From an uncultured Bacteroidia bacterium (GTDB lineage: Bacteria > Bacteroidota > Bacteroidia > Bacteroidales > F082): DNA of 33,920 bases. This document shows, in pieces, positions 16,642-23,821 of the stretch; the stretch's first letter is position 1; every line of letters begins with the position of its first letter. The stretch spans positions 1-33,920 of the forward strand of contig CADAPW010000009.1 of assembly GCA_902789915.1 (NCBI GenBank), read 5' to 3'. The translations under genes were made by a program, and so were the position numbers. Below the pieces are notes generated by a model. The model was given only the letters and a program-made list of their open reading frames with translations, had not been told where the DNA came from and did no database searches.

Positions 16642-17565
16642 TTACTTAGCTTGTGTAAACGCTTGTGCAAATGTTTGGACGCTATTGTCGTCGCCAGCAG
16701 GATTAAATAAAAGATTGTCATTTAGAAACTCCAAGGCTTCTTTGTAGGCCTTTGCTACTGTTTTGTCAGTTTTGTCGTCACCGATAAAGTACTTCGCATT
16801 TCTTTCATCAAGTTCTGCAAGAATGTTGCTCCTTTCAGGTTCATCTGCCGTAAAATAGCGACAAGCTTTTCTGCTTAAAACGGTATCAAATACAATTATC
16901 ACTTGTTGTGGCTCACCACAAACAGCATTTCTCGCTTGGTTTGCATAGTCGTTCATGTACCTTGTCGCTTCAAGATAAAGTTTTGCTCTACGTTTGCGTT
17001 CTGACTCCTTTACATGTTTAATGTATTTTGTGTCGATGTTGAATCCACCTTCATATTTGAATACTTTTGTGATGCTAAGTGTCGTAACATCCAAAAAGAA
17101 ATTCATGTTCATCAAATCAGATTGACTGAACTCCTTGGTGGCTAAAGCCTGCTCTTTTGATTCTGATGAATTGTCGTTTTTTACCCTGACAAGAAGATCG
17201 TTTTTCACTTCGCTTTCTTTCATTGCTACCGCAGGTGTAACAGAAAGAGGAGCGGTTCTCCTGCCTGAATAATTCCCAGCCGATGGATGCATGAAACCGC
17301 CCATGTCGGCTCTCAAATCCTTTTCGATTTGATTTGTTGTGCCATCACCTGTTGAAACAAAAGTGTCTTCTTTGTCTGGATCATCCATATTCAGACGGTC
17401 AATTGCAGAAAACAATACATGACGTTGCATTTGCCCTGATACATAAACTCTGCCATCTGGACGTCTTTTGATTGAACCAGCGTTTCCCAGTAGTTTTTCT
17501 CCTCCATTTGCGATATGATTCTCGAATGGAGCCAATGATGAAACTAAAATTCCTTTGATTTCCAT
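16642..17565 (-). CDS. cas7: Cas7 (Csp1/DevR-like), type I-B PGING variant
   Basis: 307 residues. Backbone subunit of Cascade that polymerises along the crRNA. Family signs are the start MEIKGILVSSLAPFENHIANG, the RRPDGRVYVSGQMQRH stretch, GGFMHPSAGNYSGRRTAPLSVTPA split between residues about 90 and 115, and FDTVLSRKACRYF near 220. These match the DevR/Cst2/Csp1 branch of Cas7. It sits between cas8 and cas3, as in the Porphyromonas gingivalis PGING locus. The gene is clearly more AT-rich than cas6. Assignment to Cas7 is firm; the Csp1 label rests on gene order and organism group. Confidence 0.9.
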   Translation of the reverse strand: MEIKGILVSSLAPFENHIANGGEKLLGNAGSIKRRPDGRVYVSGQMQRHVLFSAIDRLNMDDPDKEDTFVSTGDGTTNQIEKDLRADMGGFMHPSAGNYSGRRTAPLSVTPAVAMKESEVKNDLLVRVKNDNSSESKEQALATKEFSQSDLMNMNFFLDVTTLSITKVFKYEGGFNIDTKYIKHVKESERKRRAKLYLEATRYMNDYANQARNAVCGEPQQVIIVFDTVLSRKACRYFTADEPERSNILAELDERNAKYFIGDDKTDKTVAKAYKEALEFLNDNLLFNPAGDDNSVQTFAQAFTQAK

Positions 17566-17576
17566 ATTGTTATAGT

Positions 17577-19061
17577 TTAAATGTTGCTTAAATTTTCGTT
17601 TTTTAATTCAAATTCTCCCAACTCTTGTGAAACTTCCTTGGGCTGCGCCTCGCTTTCTTTTTTGTTTTTGATTCTTGAAAAAGCGATTAACAAGTTTTTC
17701 GCATTTTCAAGTTCCAACTCCCCGCTTGCTGTTTTTTCCATGAAAAGAGTAGCGGATTCTGGTGCATCAAGATTGGATAATCTTCCAGCGCGTGTGACGG
17801 CTTGTGCAATTAAAGCATCGCCGGATTTTGCTGAGAAGATTGAACTTTCAAGTTCCACCAACACTTTGGCTTTTGCTTTTCGGATTTCATCCCAGTTGTT
17901 ATTTCCAACTTCGTTTTTTGCTGCAAAATATGCAGTTTGGTTTAGCCATCTTCCTAATGATTTTGCTGATGACACTACGTTAGGATCTATTTTTGCCATT
18001 TTCGTAAAATATGTGATTAATAATAATTCGATTTGAGTTGGATATTCACCTCTAAAAGATAAAAAACTACTGAAAAAAGAAGGGTTAAACAAAAGTAAAA
18101 ACCGACTTGTGGTCAAATCAAATTTTTGGTATTCAGTACTTTTTGAAGTCCTTTTTTCGTTGTATAATTCAGAGTAATAAATGCTATCAACAATTGATTT
18201 CAGTTTTGACTTCTTTGCCAACTCCACAACATAATGGTTGTATGTATAAGTTGACGCATTACCGTATTGAATCATATAAAACGTAGCGTCTTTCAAACTA
18301 TCCAATACACGTTGGGCGAGAGCGGAAAATTCACTTTCTTTTGCCATTTCTCCAATAGCTCCAAGCAAAGCGATACTACCCATTGAACTGCTTCGAGGAG
18401 GATTAGGAAAGTTGCCCTGAAATATTTTGGGCCGTTTAGGCTCGTAGTTCCCCTTGTTTTCTACGACATTACCAATCATCAAATCGTTTTCAAGTTGTTG
18501 AATACGCATCCGTTTAAACAACTTGATAAAGTCAATCATTTCCTCTAAAGGAATATCGGGAATAATACAGACATTTGAAAAACTAATTCTGTCTTGAAGG
18601 CATGGTTTTGTCATCGTTAATGTAGTGACTAAAGCTAGCCCTTGTTCATATACACTACATGCTGGTTTCCCTCGTCCAACATTCTTTTCTGAGAAAGAAC
18701 AAAACTCTCCAACGATAGGCATTGACGACATTGTCAAACCCCCGCAAGAACAATTTAATTCTTTTGCATCTTTCAAGAAATCCTCAGCAGATTTGTATAA
18801 TTTGGATGCTTGCATATCGGAAGATATGATATTGGAGGCAAGAAACTTGTAGTTTTTTGCATTGTTTTTTTCGCCAGCAAAACGATATTTAATCGTCTTT
18901 TTCTTTTCATAGTCTTCTACTGGTGTCACGCAAAATGCATTCAAGCCATTTCTGATTTCTTCAGTTATATGATTTAGAGATATTTCAGAAATGCTTCCTA
19001 AATGATTTTCGACCACAAGTAATGCCTGTGCATATCTAATGTATGGATGTATGTGCGTCAT
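17577..19061 (-). CDS. cas8: Cas8 large subunit (Csp2-like), type I-B PGING variant
   Basis: 494 residues. The large Cascade subunit recognises the PAM and recruits Cas3. Cas8 proteins diverge strongly, so the call rests on position, length and a Cys cluster near residues 104-136 (NCSCGGL, GEFCSF, KPACSVYEQG). The C-terminal 140 residues are helical (SLGRWLNQTAYFAAKNEV, AKAKVLVELESSIFSAK) and look like a fused Cas11 small subunit. Met355, at 17999, could serve as an internal start for a separate Cas11. The start overlaps the cas5 stop (ATGA). This matches the order cas5-csp2-csp1-cas3 of the P. gingivalis PGING system. Confidence 0.85.
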   Translation of the reverse strand: MTHIHPYIRYAQALLVVENHLGSISEISLNHITEEIRNGLNAFCVTPVEDYEKKKTIKYRFAGEKNNAKNYKFLASNIISSDMQASKLYKSAEDFLKDAKELNCSCGGLTMSSMPIVGEFCSFSEKNVGRGKPACSVYEQGLALVTTLTMTKPCLQDRISFSNVCIIPDIPLEEMIDFIKLFKRMRIQQLENDLMIGNVVENKGNYEPKRPKIFQGNFPNPPRSSSMGSIALLGAIGEMAKESEFSALAQRVLDSLKDATFYMIQYGNASTYTYNHYVVELAKKSKLKSIVDSIYYSELYNEKRTSKSTEYQKFDLTTSRFLLLFNPSFFSSFLSFRGEYPTQIELLLITYFTKMAKIDPNVVSSAKSLGRWLNQTAYFAAKNEVGNNNWDEIRKAKAKVLVELESSIFSAKSGDALIAQAVTRAGRLSNLDAPESATLFMEKTASGELELENAKNLLIAFSRIKNKKESEAQPKEVSQELGEFELKNENLSNI

Positions 19062-19786
19062 AGTGATTCAATTTTTATGTCAACCCAACCTTCATTATTG
19101 CCCAAATATCCAATGTTGTTAGCTTGAACATTTTGGGTCAGTAACAACAACAAATCCTCGTTCATCGACAATTTGAGTTTAAAGACACCATCTATGGAAA
19201 TATATTCTCTTTTTGTAGGCGAACTATAGTAATATGGATAACTGCCAATATTCTTTTTAAACCAGCTGTCTTTTTCTTTCTCTTTGTCTGCTGATTTTAA
19301 ATCGGTATTGTCAATCTCTATAAAAGCCTGATTTTTTTTGGCAATAATACGGTAATCGGCATTTCTGCATCCATTGATGTGCTTGTTAGAATCAGACCTT
19401 CTGAAACTTCTACTCCATAAGTCATCGTAGAAACAGACACTTTTGAATTGGTCAATTTCAATATCACCATCAATTTCAAAGTATTCCATAAGCAAAGGCT
19501 GGTATGTAGAACCAAAATATTTGTCTTTGAAATCAACTTTTTGCTTTTTTCTTATTTGTTTCAATTCCTTATATAGTTGCTTCCTGTCCGCAGAATCAAA
19601 ATGCCAACCCATAAGGTTCTCAAACAAACCGCAAAGCATTTTTTTATCAGGCTTTCTCAAGGTTTTGTAATAAGAGCCAGGCATATCGCTAACCATAGAC
19701 AACGGTGCCAACGGACGAATACATACAATTGCATGTGCATTTAATGTTGGCACATTTTTTAATAATTCAATATTTGTATCTCTCAT
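19058..19786 (-). CDS. cas5: Cas5 (Cas5p-like)
   Basis: 242 residues from the ATG at 19786. Longer in-frame starts would run back over the cas6 end and precede the conserved domain. Cas5 caps the crRNA 5' handle in Cascade. The first strand (NAHAIVCIRPLAPLSMV), the PGSYYKTLRKPDKKMLCGLFENLMGWHF segment split around residue 40, and the C-terminal DLLLLLTQNVQANNIGYLG fit the Cas5 RAMP fold. The sequence TTTCAATTCCTTAT at 19559-19572, inside the gene, is identical to 14 nt of the CRISPR repeat. It overlaps cas8 by 4 bp. Confidence 0.85.
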   Translation of the reverse strand: MRDTNIELLKNVPTLNAHAIVCIRPLAPLSMVSDMPGSYYKTLRKPDKKMLCGLFENLMGWHFDSADRKQLYKELKQIRKKQKVDFKDKYFGSTYQPLLMEYFEIDGDIEIDQFKSVCFYDDLWSRSFRRSDSNKHINGCRNADYRIIAKKNQAFIEIDNTDLKSADKEKEKDSWFKKNIGSYPYYYSSPTKREYISIDGVFKLKLSMNEDLLLLLTQNVQANNIGYLGNNEGWVDIKIESL

Positions 19787-19817
19787 ATTAAATATTATTA
19801 CCAAACATACATTATTT

Positions 19818-20603
19818 TTACATTTCCAAGCACCCAAACCCCTGACTGTTTCCTTCGCCCAATCCGCTTTCATACGCTATGCGCATCAGTTCGGCAGGGC
19901 AGTGCAGGGCAATCCGGCTGAGAAAACCTCGCACTTTTGTTTCCTGCGGTGTGCCAGCCTTAATGATCACCAATGCCGATTTGGGGTCTGTAAGCGTCAT
20001 CATGTCAAAAAAGCGTTCGCCCTCGTAAGAAGTGCCATAGAAAGCATCGTATTTGTCCAGCAGGTTTTGCAATAGACGTTCCCGTACCCATGGGGCGTTA
20101 GAGAACTCCTCCGCCGTTTGCGGATAGGCATCTTTCCCGTCTTCCAACCTTTGACTGACGGTGATAGGGGAGAGTGCCTCAAACGTCATTGTATCAGTAA
20201 AATCCGGTGAGGACATCATTTGAATGCTATCTACTTGAAACTGCACCACCGATTGACGGTCGCCTACCTCAAAAAGACGCTTCTGAAAAAGCCCTTCGAT
20301 AAACTTCTGTGTCGATTTTTCCGGCAGGAATGATATTTGCCAGACAACCTTGTCCGACAACAATTCCAACTGGTTCGATTGGCGTAATAATCTGAATTTT
20401 TCGGGTCTCAACCTCGAAAATGTGAACAATTTGAATTGTTTGCCCGTTTCCAAGCGAAACCCATTTTCATGCAGCCACTCCGCGTACGCTTCATTACCGC
20501 TGGCCAATATTCGGTATATGACAGCGGAAAGCTCGTATTGGTAGTTGATTGGCAGGCGTTTTCCGTACCTCCCTGTGTTCTGCAAAGTTATCGTGAATCT
20601 CAT
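19818..20603 (-). CDS. cas6: CRISPR endoribonuclease Cas6
   Basis: 261 residues. Cas6 cuts the precursor crRNA within each repeat, leaving the 8-nt handle. The N-terminal RAMP start (MRFTITLQNTG...LPINYQYELSAVIYRILA) is followed by H45 in EWLHENGF, a reasonable catalytic His. The C-terminus has the Gly-rich loop GLGEGNSQGFGCLEM that defines the family. It is the first gene of the cas operon, with a -7 box 30 bp upstream. Its base composition is closer to cas1 and cas4 and to the flanking chromosome than to the AT-rich cas5-cas3 block. Confidence 0.94.
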   Translation of the reverse strand: MRFTITLQNTGRYGKRLPINYQYELSAVIYRILASGNEAYAEWLHENGFRLETGKQFKLFTFSRLRPEKFRLLRQSNQLELLSDKVVWQISFLPEKSTQKFIEGLFQKRLFEVGDRQSVVQFQVDSIQMMSSPDFTDTMTFEALSPITVSQRLEDGKDAYPQTAEEFSNAPWVRERLLQNLLDKYDAFYGTSYEGERFFDMMTLTDPKSALVIIKAGTPQETKVRGFLSRIALHCPAELMRIAYESGLGEGNSQGFGCLEM

Positions 20604-20632
20604 GTTTCTTCTAACTTTATTTTTTCATGCCG

Positions 20633-20640
20633 CAAAATTA
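20633..20640 (-). promoter_or_regulatory. -7 box (TAATTTTG) for the cas operon
   Basis: TAATTTTG on the minus strand, a perfect TAnnTTTG followed by CGGCATG, 30 bp before the cas6 start. No clear -33 TTG. Confidence 0.6.
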
Positions 20641-20896
20641 CAGTTTTTATTTGTAATAATTTGTCATTTTCGTAAAAATTCGTACTGACATTCCGTGTCA
20701 GTGGAGGATACCGCGAGCGCCCCGGCACACCTGCCGTCCGGCAGGGTGGGGGAGTACCCTGCACACCCTCGACGATATAGAGTGCCTGCAGGGGCATAGG
20801 GGAGGGCGTCTAGCTCCCCGCGACGCTTGGAAGCGTCGCCCCCTAAGCGCGATCCCCCAGGTTCGCAGGCGAATTCCGAGACTGTTTCGGCGGCGG
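20641..20896. other. GC-rich intergenic segment without a gene
   Basis: A gene-free stretch between the cas promoter and the tRNA-Leu promoter. It holds imperfect GC-rich inverted repeats (for example CCTGCCGTCCGGCAGG at about 20730) and the palindrome at 20821. Short open frames on both strands here look like repeat by-products. Confidence 0.5.
20821..20838. repeat. palindrome family 1, full copy
   Basis: CGACGC-TTGGAA-GCGTCG, followed by CCCCCTAAG. Same layout as the copy at 22-39. Confidence 0.5.
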
Positions 20897-20926
20897 TTGG
20901 GCGTGTCGAAAAAAAGTGTACTTTTG
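20897..20926 (+). promoter_or_regulatory. promoter of tRNA-Leu
   Basis: TTG at 20897-20899, then 19 bp, then TACTTTTG at 20919-20926. This is the best complete Bacteroidetes promoter in the window. The tRNA begins 16 bp downstream. Confidence 0.7.
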
Positions 20927-20941
20927 CGCCCTCAAAAAATT

Positions 20942-21022
20942 GCGGATGTGGCGTAATGGTAGCCGCGCCAGACTTAGGATCTGGTGGCGTAAGCCGTGGG
21001 GGTTCGAGTCCCCCCATCCGCA
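20942..21022 (+). tRNA. tRNA-Leu (anticodon TAG)
   Basis: The acceptor stem GCGGATG pairs with CATCCGC. The anticodon arm CCAGA-CTTAGGA-TCTGG presents TAG, which reads CUA-type leucine codons. A long variable arm (TGGCGTAAGCCGT) typical of leucine tRNAs is followed by the T arm GGGGG-TTCGAGT-CCCCC and discriminator A. CCA is not encoded. It stands alone with its own promoter. Confidence 0.96.
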
Positions 21023-21029
21023 CAATAAT

Positions 21030-21057
21030 GTAGAATGCAGAATGTAGAATGCAGAAT
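21030..21057. repeat. heptamer array GTAGAAT/GCAGAAT
   Basis: Four alternating units between the tRNA and the next gene. It is the complement of the long ATTCTAC array at 21919. An in-frame ATG at 21049 is part of the array and so a doubtful start codon. Confidence 0.75.
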
Positions 21058-21060
21058 AAC

Positions 21061-21675
21061 ATGACCGAACCGTTTCCCCAAAATCAGTTATTTATAGACC
21101 AAATCCACCAGCATTCAGATGCATTGAAGGATGTTGTAGATATTCAAATTGATGAAAATCAGAATATTATAACATTTGGTAGGGTGGGGCGCGAGAAGTT
21201 TTGGAAGGCGCTGGTGGTGATGGCCATTTGGGTTGCGGTTGTGTCGTATATTGTTATGCATCAGACAGTTGAGGCGGTGATTATTGGTTTCCTTATCCTG
21301 GCGACTACGGGTTGGTACCTGTCCGACGGTTTCCGGTCTGTTATTGTGGACCTCAAACGGAAAAGGATTTCTTCGTGTCTATTTAACATAATATCTGACG
21401 ACTATCAATATGAAGATTATCGCGGATCGTTGGTTTATATGATGACATTGAACGGTAGGGAGCCGTCGCCGAAGGAGTTCTGCCTGAAATTCCGCCGCAA
21501 AGATCGTATACAGGAAATAAACCTCGCAGATTTGACAAAGGGCAAGAATTCAACGCCCAAAGAAAATCTCAAACACATATCCGCGCTTTGGAATCTCATC
21601 GAGGAAAATTTCCAGCTTGATGAAGATTACGACACAGAATACCAGATGAGCGCCCGCAACGCAATATTCGGATGA
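21061..21675 (+). CDS. membrane-anchored hypothetical (2 TM + soluble C-terminus)
   Basis: 204 residues from the ATG at 21061. An ATG at 21049 adds four residues but lies inside a heptamer array. A short charged N-terminus is followed by two membrane segments (about residues 53-69, ALVVMAIWVAVVSYIVM, and 75-91, AVIIGFLILATTGWYL) and then a soluble region with strand-like stretches (FRSVIVDLKRKRISS, CLKFRRKDRIQEINLADL). This is the same plan as the gene at 3020-3601, although the sequences are not closely similar, and it suggests a PH-like domain. Function unknown. An inverted pair of heptamer arrays follows the stop. Confidence 0.65.
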   Translation: MTEPFPQNQLFIDQIHQHSDALKDVVDIQIDENQNIITFGRVGREKFWKALVVMAIWVAVVSYIVMHQTVEAVIIGFLILATTGWYLSDGFRSVIVDLKRKRISSCLFNIISDDYQYEDYRGSLVYMMTLNGREPSPKEFCLKFRRKDRIQEINLADLTKGKNSTPKENLKHISALWNLIEENFQLDEDYDTEYQMSARNAIFG

Positions 21676-21677
21676 TC

Positions 21678-21774
21678 GGCCTTTAGCTATTAGCTATTAG
21701 CTTTTGGCCACTGTCAGTTAACTTAGTTTCATTTTCGAAACAACATAGCCAAAAGCCAATAGCTAAAAGCCAAA
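21678..21774 (+). repeat. inverted pair of heptamer arrays, possible terminator-like stem
   Basis: TAGCTAT, TAGCTAT, TAGCTTT at 21684-21704 face the roughly complementary AGCCAAA, AGCCAAT, AGCTAAA, AGCCAAA at 21747-21774, followed by GTTTTT. Transcribed, they could form a long imperfect stem just after the stop of the upstream gene and may act as a terminator. Confidence 0.5.
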
Positions 21775-21918
21775 GTTTTTATACTGCTTTGCAATATCCC
21801 TAAATATACAATTCTCAGCTCGATATTGAAACAACTCCGAGTTGCCTATAATTTATATTATGTTAAATAGATGCTTCAACCATTATATATTGATGCTATT
21901 ATGGCACTCCTTACCCTC

Positions 21919-22029
21919 ATTCTACATTCTACATTCTACATTCTACATTCTACATTCTACATTCTACATTCTACATTCTACATTCTACATTCTACATTCT
22001 ACATTCTACATTCTACTTCTACATTCTAC
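21919..22029. repeat. long heptamer array ATTCTAC, about 16 units
   Basis: Fourteen perfect ATTCTAC units (21919-22016), then one 6-nt unit lacking an A, then one more. It ends 14 bp before the -7 box of the EamA gene, so length changes here would move sequences upstream of that promoter. The gap 21676-22074 holds repeats and this promoter only. Confidence 0.9.
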
Positions 22030-22043
22030 ATTCATAATTTGTC

Positions 22044-22051
22044 TATCTTTG
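22044..22051 (+). promoter_or_regulatory. -7 box (TATCTTTG) for the EamA gene
   Basis: TATCTTTG followed by CCGCC, 23 bp before the ATG at 22075. It shows that the open frame upstream, which reads through the heptamer array, is not coding. Confidence 0.6.
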
Positions 22052-22074
22052 CCGCCAATTTCCAAACTCCCCAA

Positions 22075-23010
22075 ATGAACCACCTTGGAGAAATCATCGC
22101 ATTAGGCGTAGCGGTGTCGTGGACCATCACCGCGCTGTTCGCCGACCTTGGCAGTCACCGACTTGGTGCGCTGACGCTCAATCTGTTACGCATGATCCTC
22201 TCCCTCCTCATGCTCTCAGTACTGCTTTGGGTGATGACCGGTTCTCCTATCCCCACCGGTGCGAATTCCGCCGCATGGGGCTGGCTGCTGCTCTCCGGCG
22301 TGGTCGGCTACGTATTCGGCGACTACTGTCTTTTCAACTCCTACATCGTGTTCGGCTCCAAGTTCGGGCAGCTTTTCATGACCCTCGCGCCTCCTGCTGC
22401 CGGCATCACGGGTTGGCTCTTCCTCGGCGAGGCTATGTCGTGGAAATCGTGGCTGGCCATGCTGGTGACGCTCTCCGGCATCGCCTTCACCATCCTTGCC
22501 CGCGGCGATGACCACAAGCTCAAACTCAAACTCCCGCTCAAAGGGGTGCTTTTCGGCATCGGGGCCGGCGTTGGACAAGGTGTCGGACTGGTAATCAGTA
22601 AGATAGGGCTCAACTGTTACGAGCAGAACCTACTTCCAGGTGGCGACACTTCTATCCGCACCATGCTCCCCTTCGCGGGCACTTACATTCGCGCGTTGGC
22701 GGGACTCGTGGGCTTCTTCCTCATCCTCTGTCTGCGCCATTCCCTAGGCGACGTGCGCACAGCGCTGCGCGACCGCAAAGGCATGACCTACGCAACGCTC
22801 ACCACCTTCTTCGGTCCCTTCCTCGGTGTGTCGATGTCGCTGATGGCCGTGCAGTACGCCCACGCGGGCATCGCCTCCACCCTGATGGCCCTCACCCCGG
22901 TGCTCATCATCGTCCCCTACTCTATCCTCTACCATCAGAAGATCTCCCCGAAGGAGGTCGTCGGCACTCTGATCACGATGGCAGGGGTAGCGATGTTTTT
23001 TATGCTGTAG
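22075..23010 (+). CDS. EamA/DMT-superfamily transporter
   Basis: 311 residues, the usual length for a ten-TM drug/metabolite transporter made of two EamA repeats. The start MNHLGEIIALGVAVSWTITALFADLG is typical, split here by a short charged step. The first EamA unit ends near GYVFGDYCLFNSYIVFG and LFLGEAMSWKSWLAMLVTLSGI. The second ends with the family signature of the last helices, HAGIASTLMALTPVLIIVPYSI and a GTLITMAGVAMFFML close. Substrate unknown (metabolite efflux is common in the family). The start at 22075 is chosen because it lies just behind a -7 box; upstream in-frame sequence is heptamer repeat. Confidence 0.9.
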   Translation: MNHLGEIIALGVAVSWTITALFADLGSHRLGALTLNLLRMILSLLMLSVLLWVMTGSPIPTGANSAAWGWLLLSGVVGYVFGDYCLFNSYIVFGSKFGQLFMTLAPPAAGITGWLFLGEAMSWKSWLAMLVTLSGIAFTILARGDDHKLKLKLPLKGVLFGIGAGVGQGVGLVISKIGLNCYEQNLLPGGDTSIRTMLPFAGTYIRALAGLVGFFLILCLRHSLGDVRTALRDRKGMTYATLTTFFGPFLGVSMSLMAVQYAHAGIASTLMALTPVLIIVPYSILYHQKISPKEVVGTLITMAGVAMFFML

Positions 23011-23090
23011 GAGGCACTCGCTCGCCCCTACCCTTCTGTTCCTGAAAATACGAATAGCGGAATTGTACCACCGCACCACCCTGCCCTTGC

Positions 23091-23519
23091 GTGCACGGGA
23101 TTCCGTTTGGCCACCCAGTGGAAACGAAAAACTCTAGCATTAACGAGGCACACAAATTAGCGAAAGGGCTTTGCAAGTACGGGCCAAACGGAATCTCGGG
23201 CTCGCAAGACATCATTGTCACGCAACGACAGATCTTCAAGTATCGGAATCACCCCAAAACGACCAAAGGCGCCAACCTCCCCGTGGAAGACTATGGGACT
23301 ATTGAGGCTACGCTGAAAAATCCCACAAACATATTCGAAGACACTGTTCAAAAGCATCTTGTGTATGTGTACACACATCCATACTATGGAGACAGGTTAG
23401 CGAAGGTGGTGGTTGAACCGAATTACAGAAGTCGCGGAACAGTGATCAACCTGGCGAAATCATGGGGAATAGTGGAAAAAAGCAAAATGAACGGAATCCA
23501 ATACCGGAAAATAAAATAA
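23091..23519 (+). CDS. hypothetical protein, possible phage-type nuclease (PBECR-like) domain
   Basis: 142 residues from a GTG at 23091. The frame is open back to 23058, so the true start is uncertain and the gene may be the 3' part of a longer one. The C-terminal half (GTIEATLKNPTNIFEDTVQKH split, LVYVYTHPYYGDRLAKVVVEPN, GTVINLAKSWG) resembles the barnase/EndoU/RelE-like nuclease domains at the ends of phage MuF-type proteins and polymorphic toxins (the permuted strand-strand-helix with TVI near the end). This is recognition by eye and weak. A 14-nt inverted repeat (23099-23112 and 23182-23195) lies inside the coding region. A strong terminator follows the stop. Confidence 0.5.
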   Translation: MHGIPFGHPVETKNSSINEAHKLAKGLCKYGPNGISGSQDIIVTQRQIFKYRNHPKTTKGANLPVEDYGTIEATLKNPTNIFEDTVQKHLVYVYTHPYYGDRLAKVVVEPNYRSRGTVINLAKSWGIVEKSKMNGIQYRKIK

Positions 23520-23520
23520 A

Positions 23521-23542
23521 GGAGGCAAGAGGCCTCCTTTTT
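23521..23542 (+). terminator. rho-independent terminator, probably bidirectional
   Basis: GGAGGC-AAGAG-GCCTCC followed by TTTTT. The stop of the upstream gene is immediately before it. On the minus strand the same hairpin is followed by TTTATTTTATTTT, so it can also end the tRNA-like transcript. Confidence 0.85.
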
Positions 23543-23543
23543 A

Positions 23544-23625
23544 TTTGGCGGAGGGAGTCGAACCCTCAATATGCAGGCTCTGATGAAGAGCGTGCCTCGC
23601 TACCATGTTGCGACCATCAACCAAT
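23544..23625 (-). ncRNA. tRNA-like RNA with CAT anticodon loop and extended anticodon stem
   Basis: Read on the minus strand, an imperfect acceptor helix (TTGGT with GCCAA) is followed by a D arm TCGC-AACATGGTA-GCGA with the conserved GG. Next comes an anticodon arm of about 8 bp with one C-C mismatch (GCACGCTC-TTCATCA-GAGCCTGC, anticodon CAT after T33), a 5-nt variable loop ATATT, and a perfect T arm GAGGG-TTCGACT-CCCTC. Conserved tRNA bases are present but the acceptor stem is weak and the anticodon stem too long. It has its own -7 box and a terminator. It could be a degenerate tRNA-Met, a phage-derived tRNA, or a tRNA mimic. Confidence 0.45.
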
Positions 23626-23635
23626 GTTTCTACGG

Positions 23636-23643
23636 CAAAAATA
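23636..23643 (-). promoter_or_regulatory. -7 box (TATTTTTG) for the tRNA-like gene
   Basis: TATTTTTG on the minus strand followed by CCG, 10 bp before the 5' end of the tRNA-like fold. A TTTG lies 16 bp upstream, somewhat closer than usual. Confidence 0.5.
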
Positions 23644-23821
23644 CACTTTTTTTAATATCCAAACATTGTTCGATAATTTTTTTGAAGCCCCGCATACATC
23701 ATCTTTCCAAGTATCTTTCAAGTAAGCCATTTTTGACGGTGCTTTTTGAACCCAATTTGTACCCCGAGTATATCTAAAATCGCGTATCAATATGAATATC
23801 AAATAGATGTGAAAGATATAG

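Noticed and set aside
14392..20603. Gene order cas6-cas5-cas8-cas7-cas3 as a novel arrangement
   Set aside because: It differs from the common I-B order but matches the PGING variant known from Porphyromonas gingivalis, so only the inserted rhuM is unusual.
21871..22074. N-terminal extension of the EamA protein (repeated HSTFYIL)
   Set aside because: It is read through the ATTCTAC heptamer array and lies upstream of a good -7 box, so translation should start at 22075.
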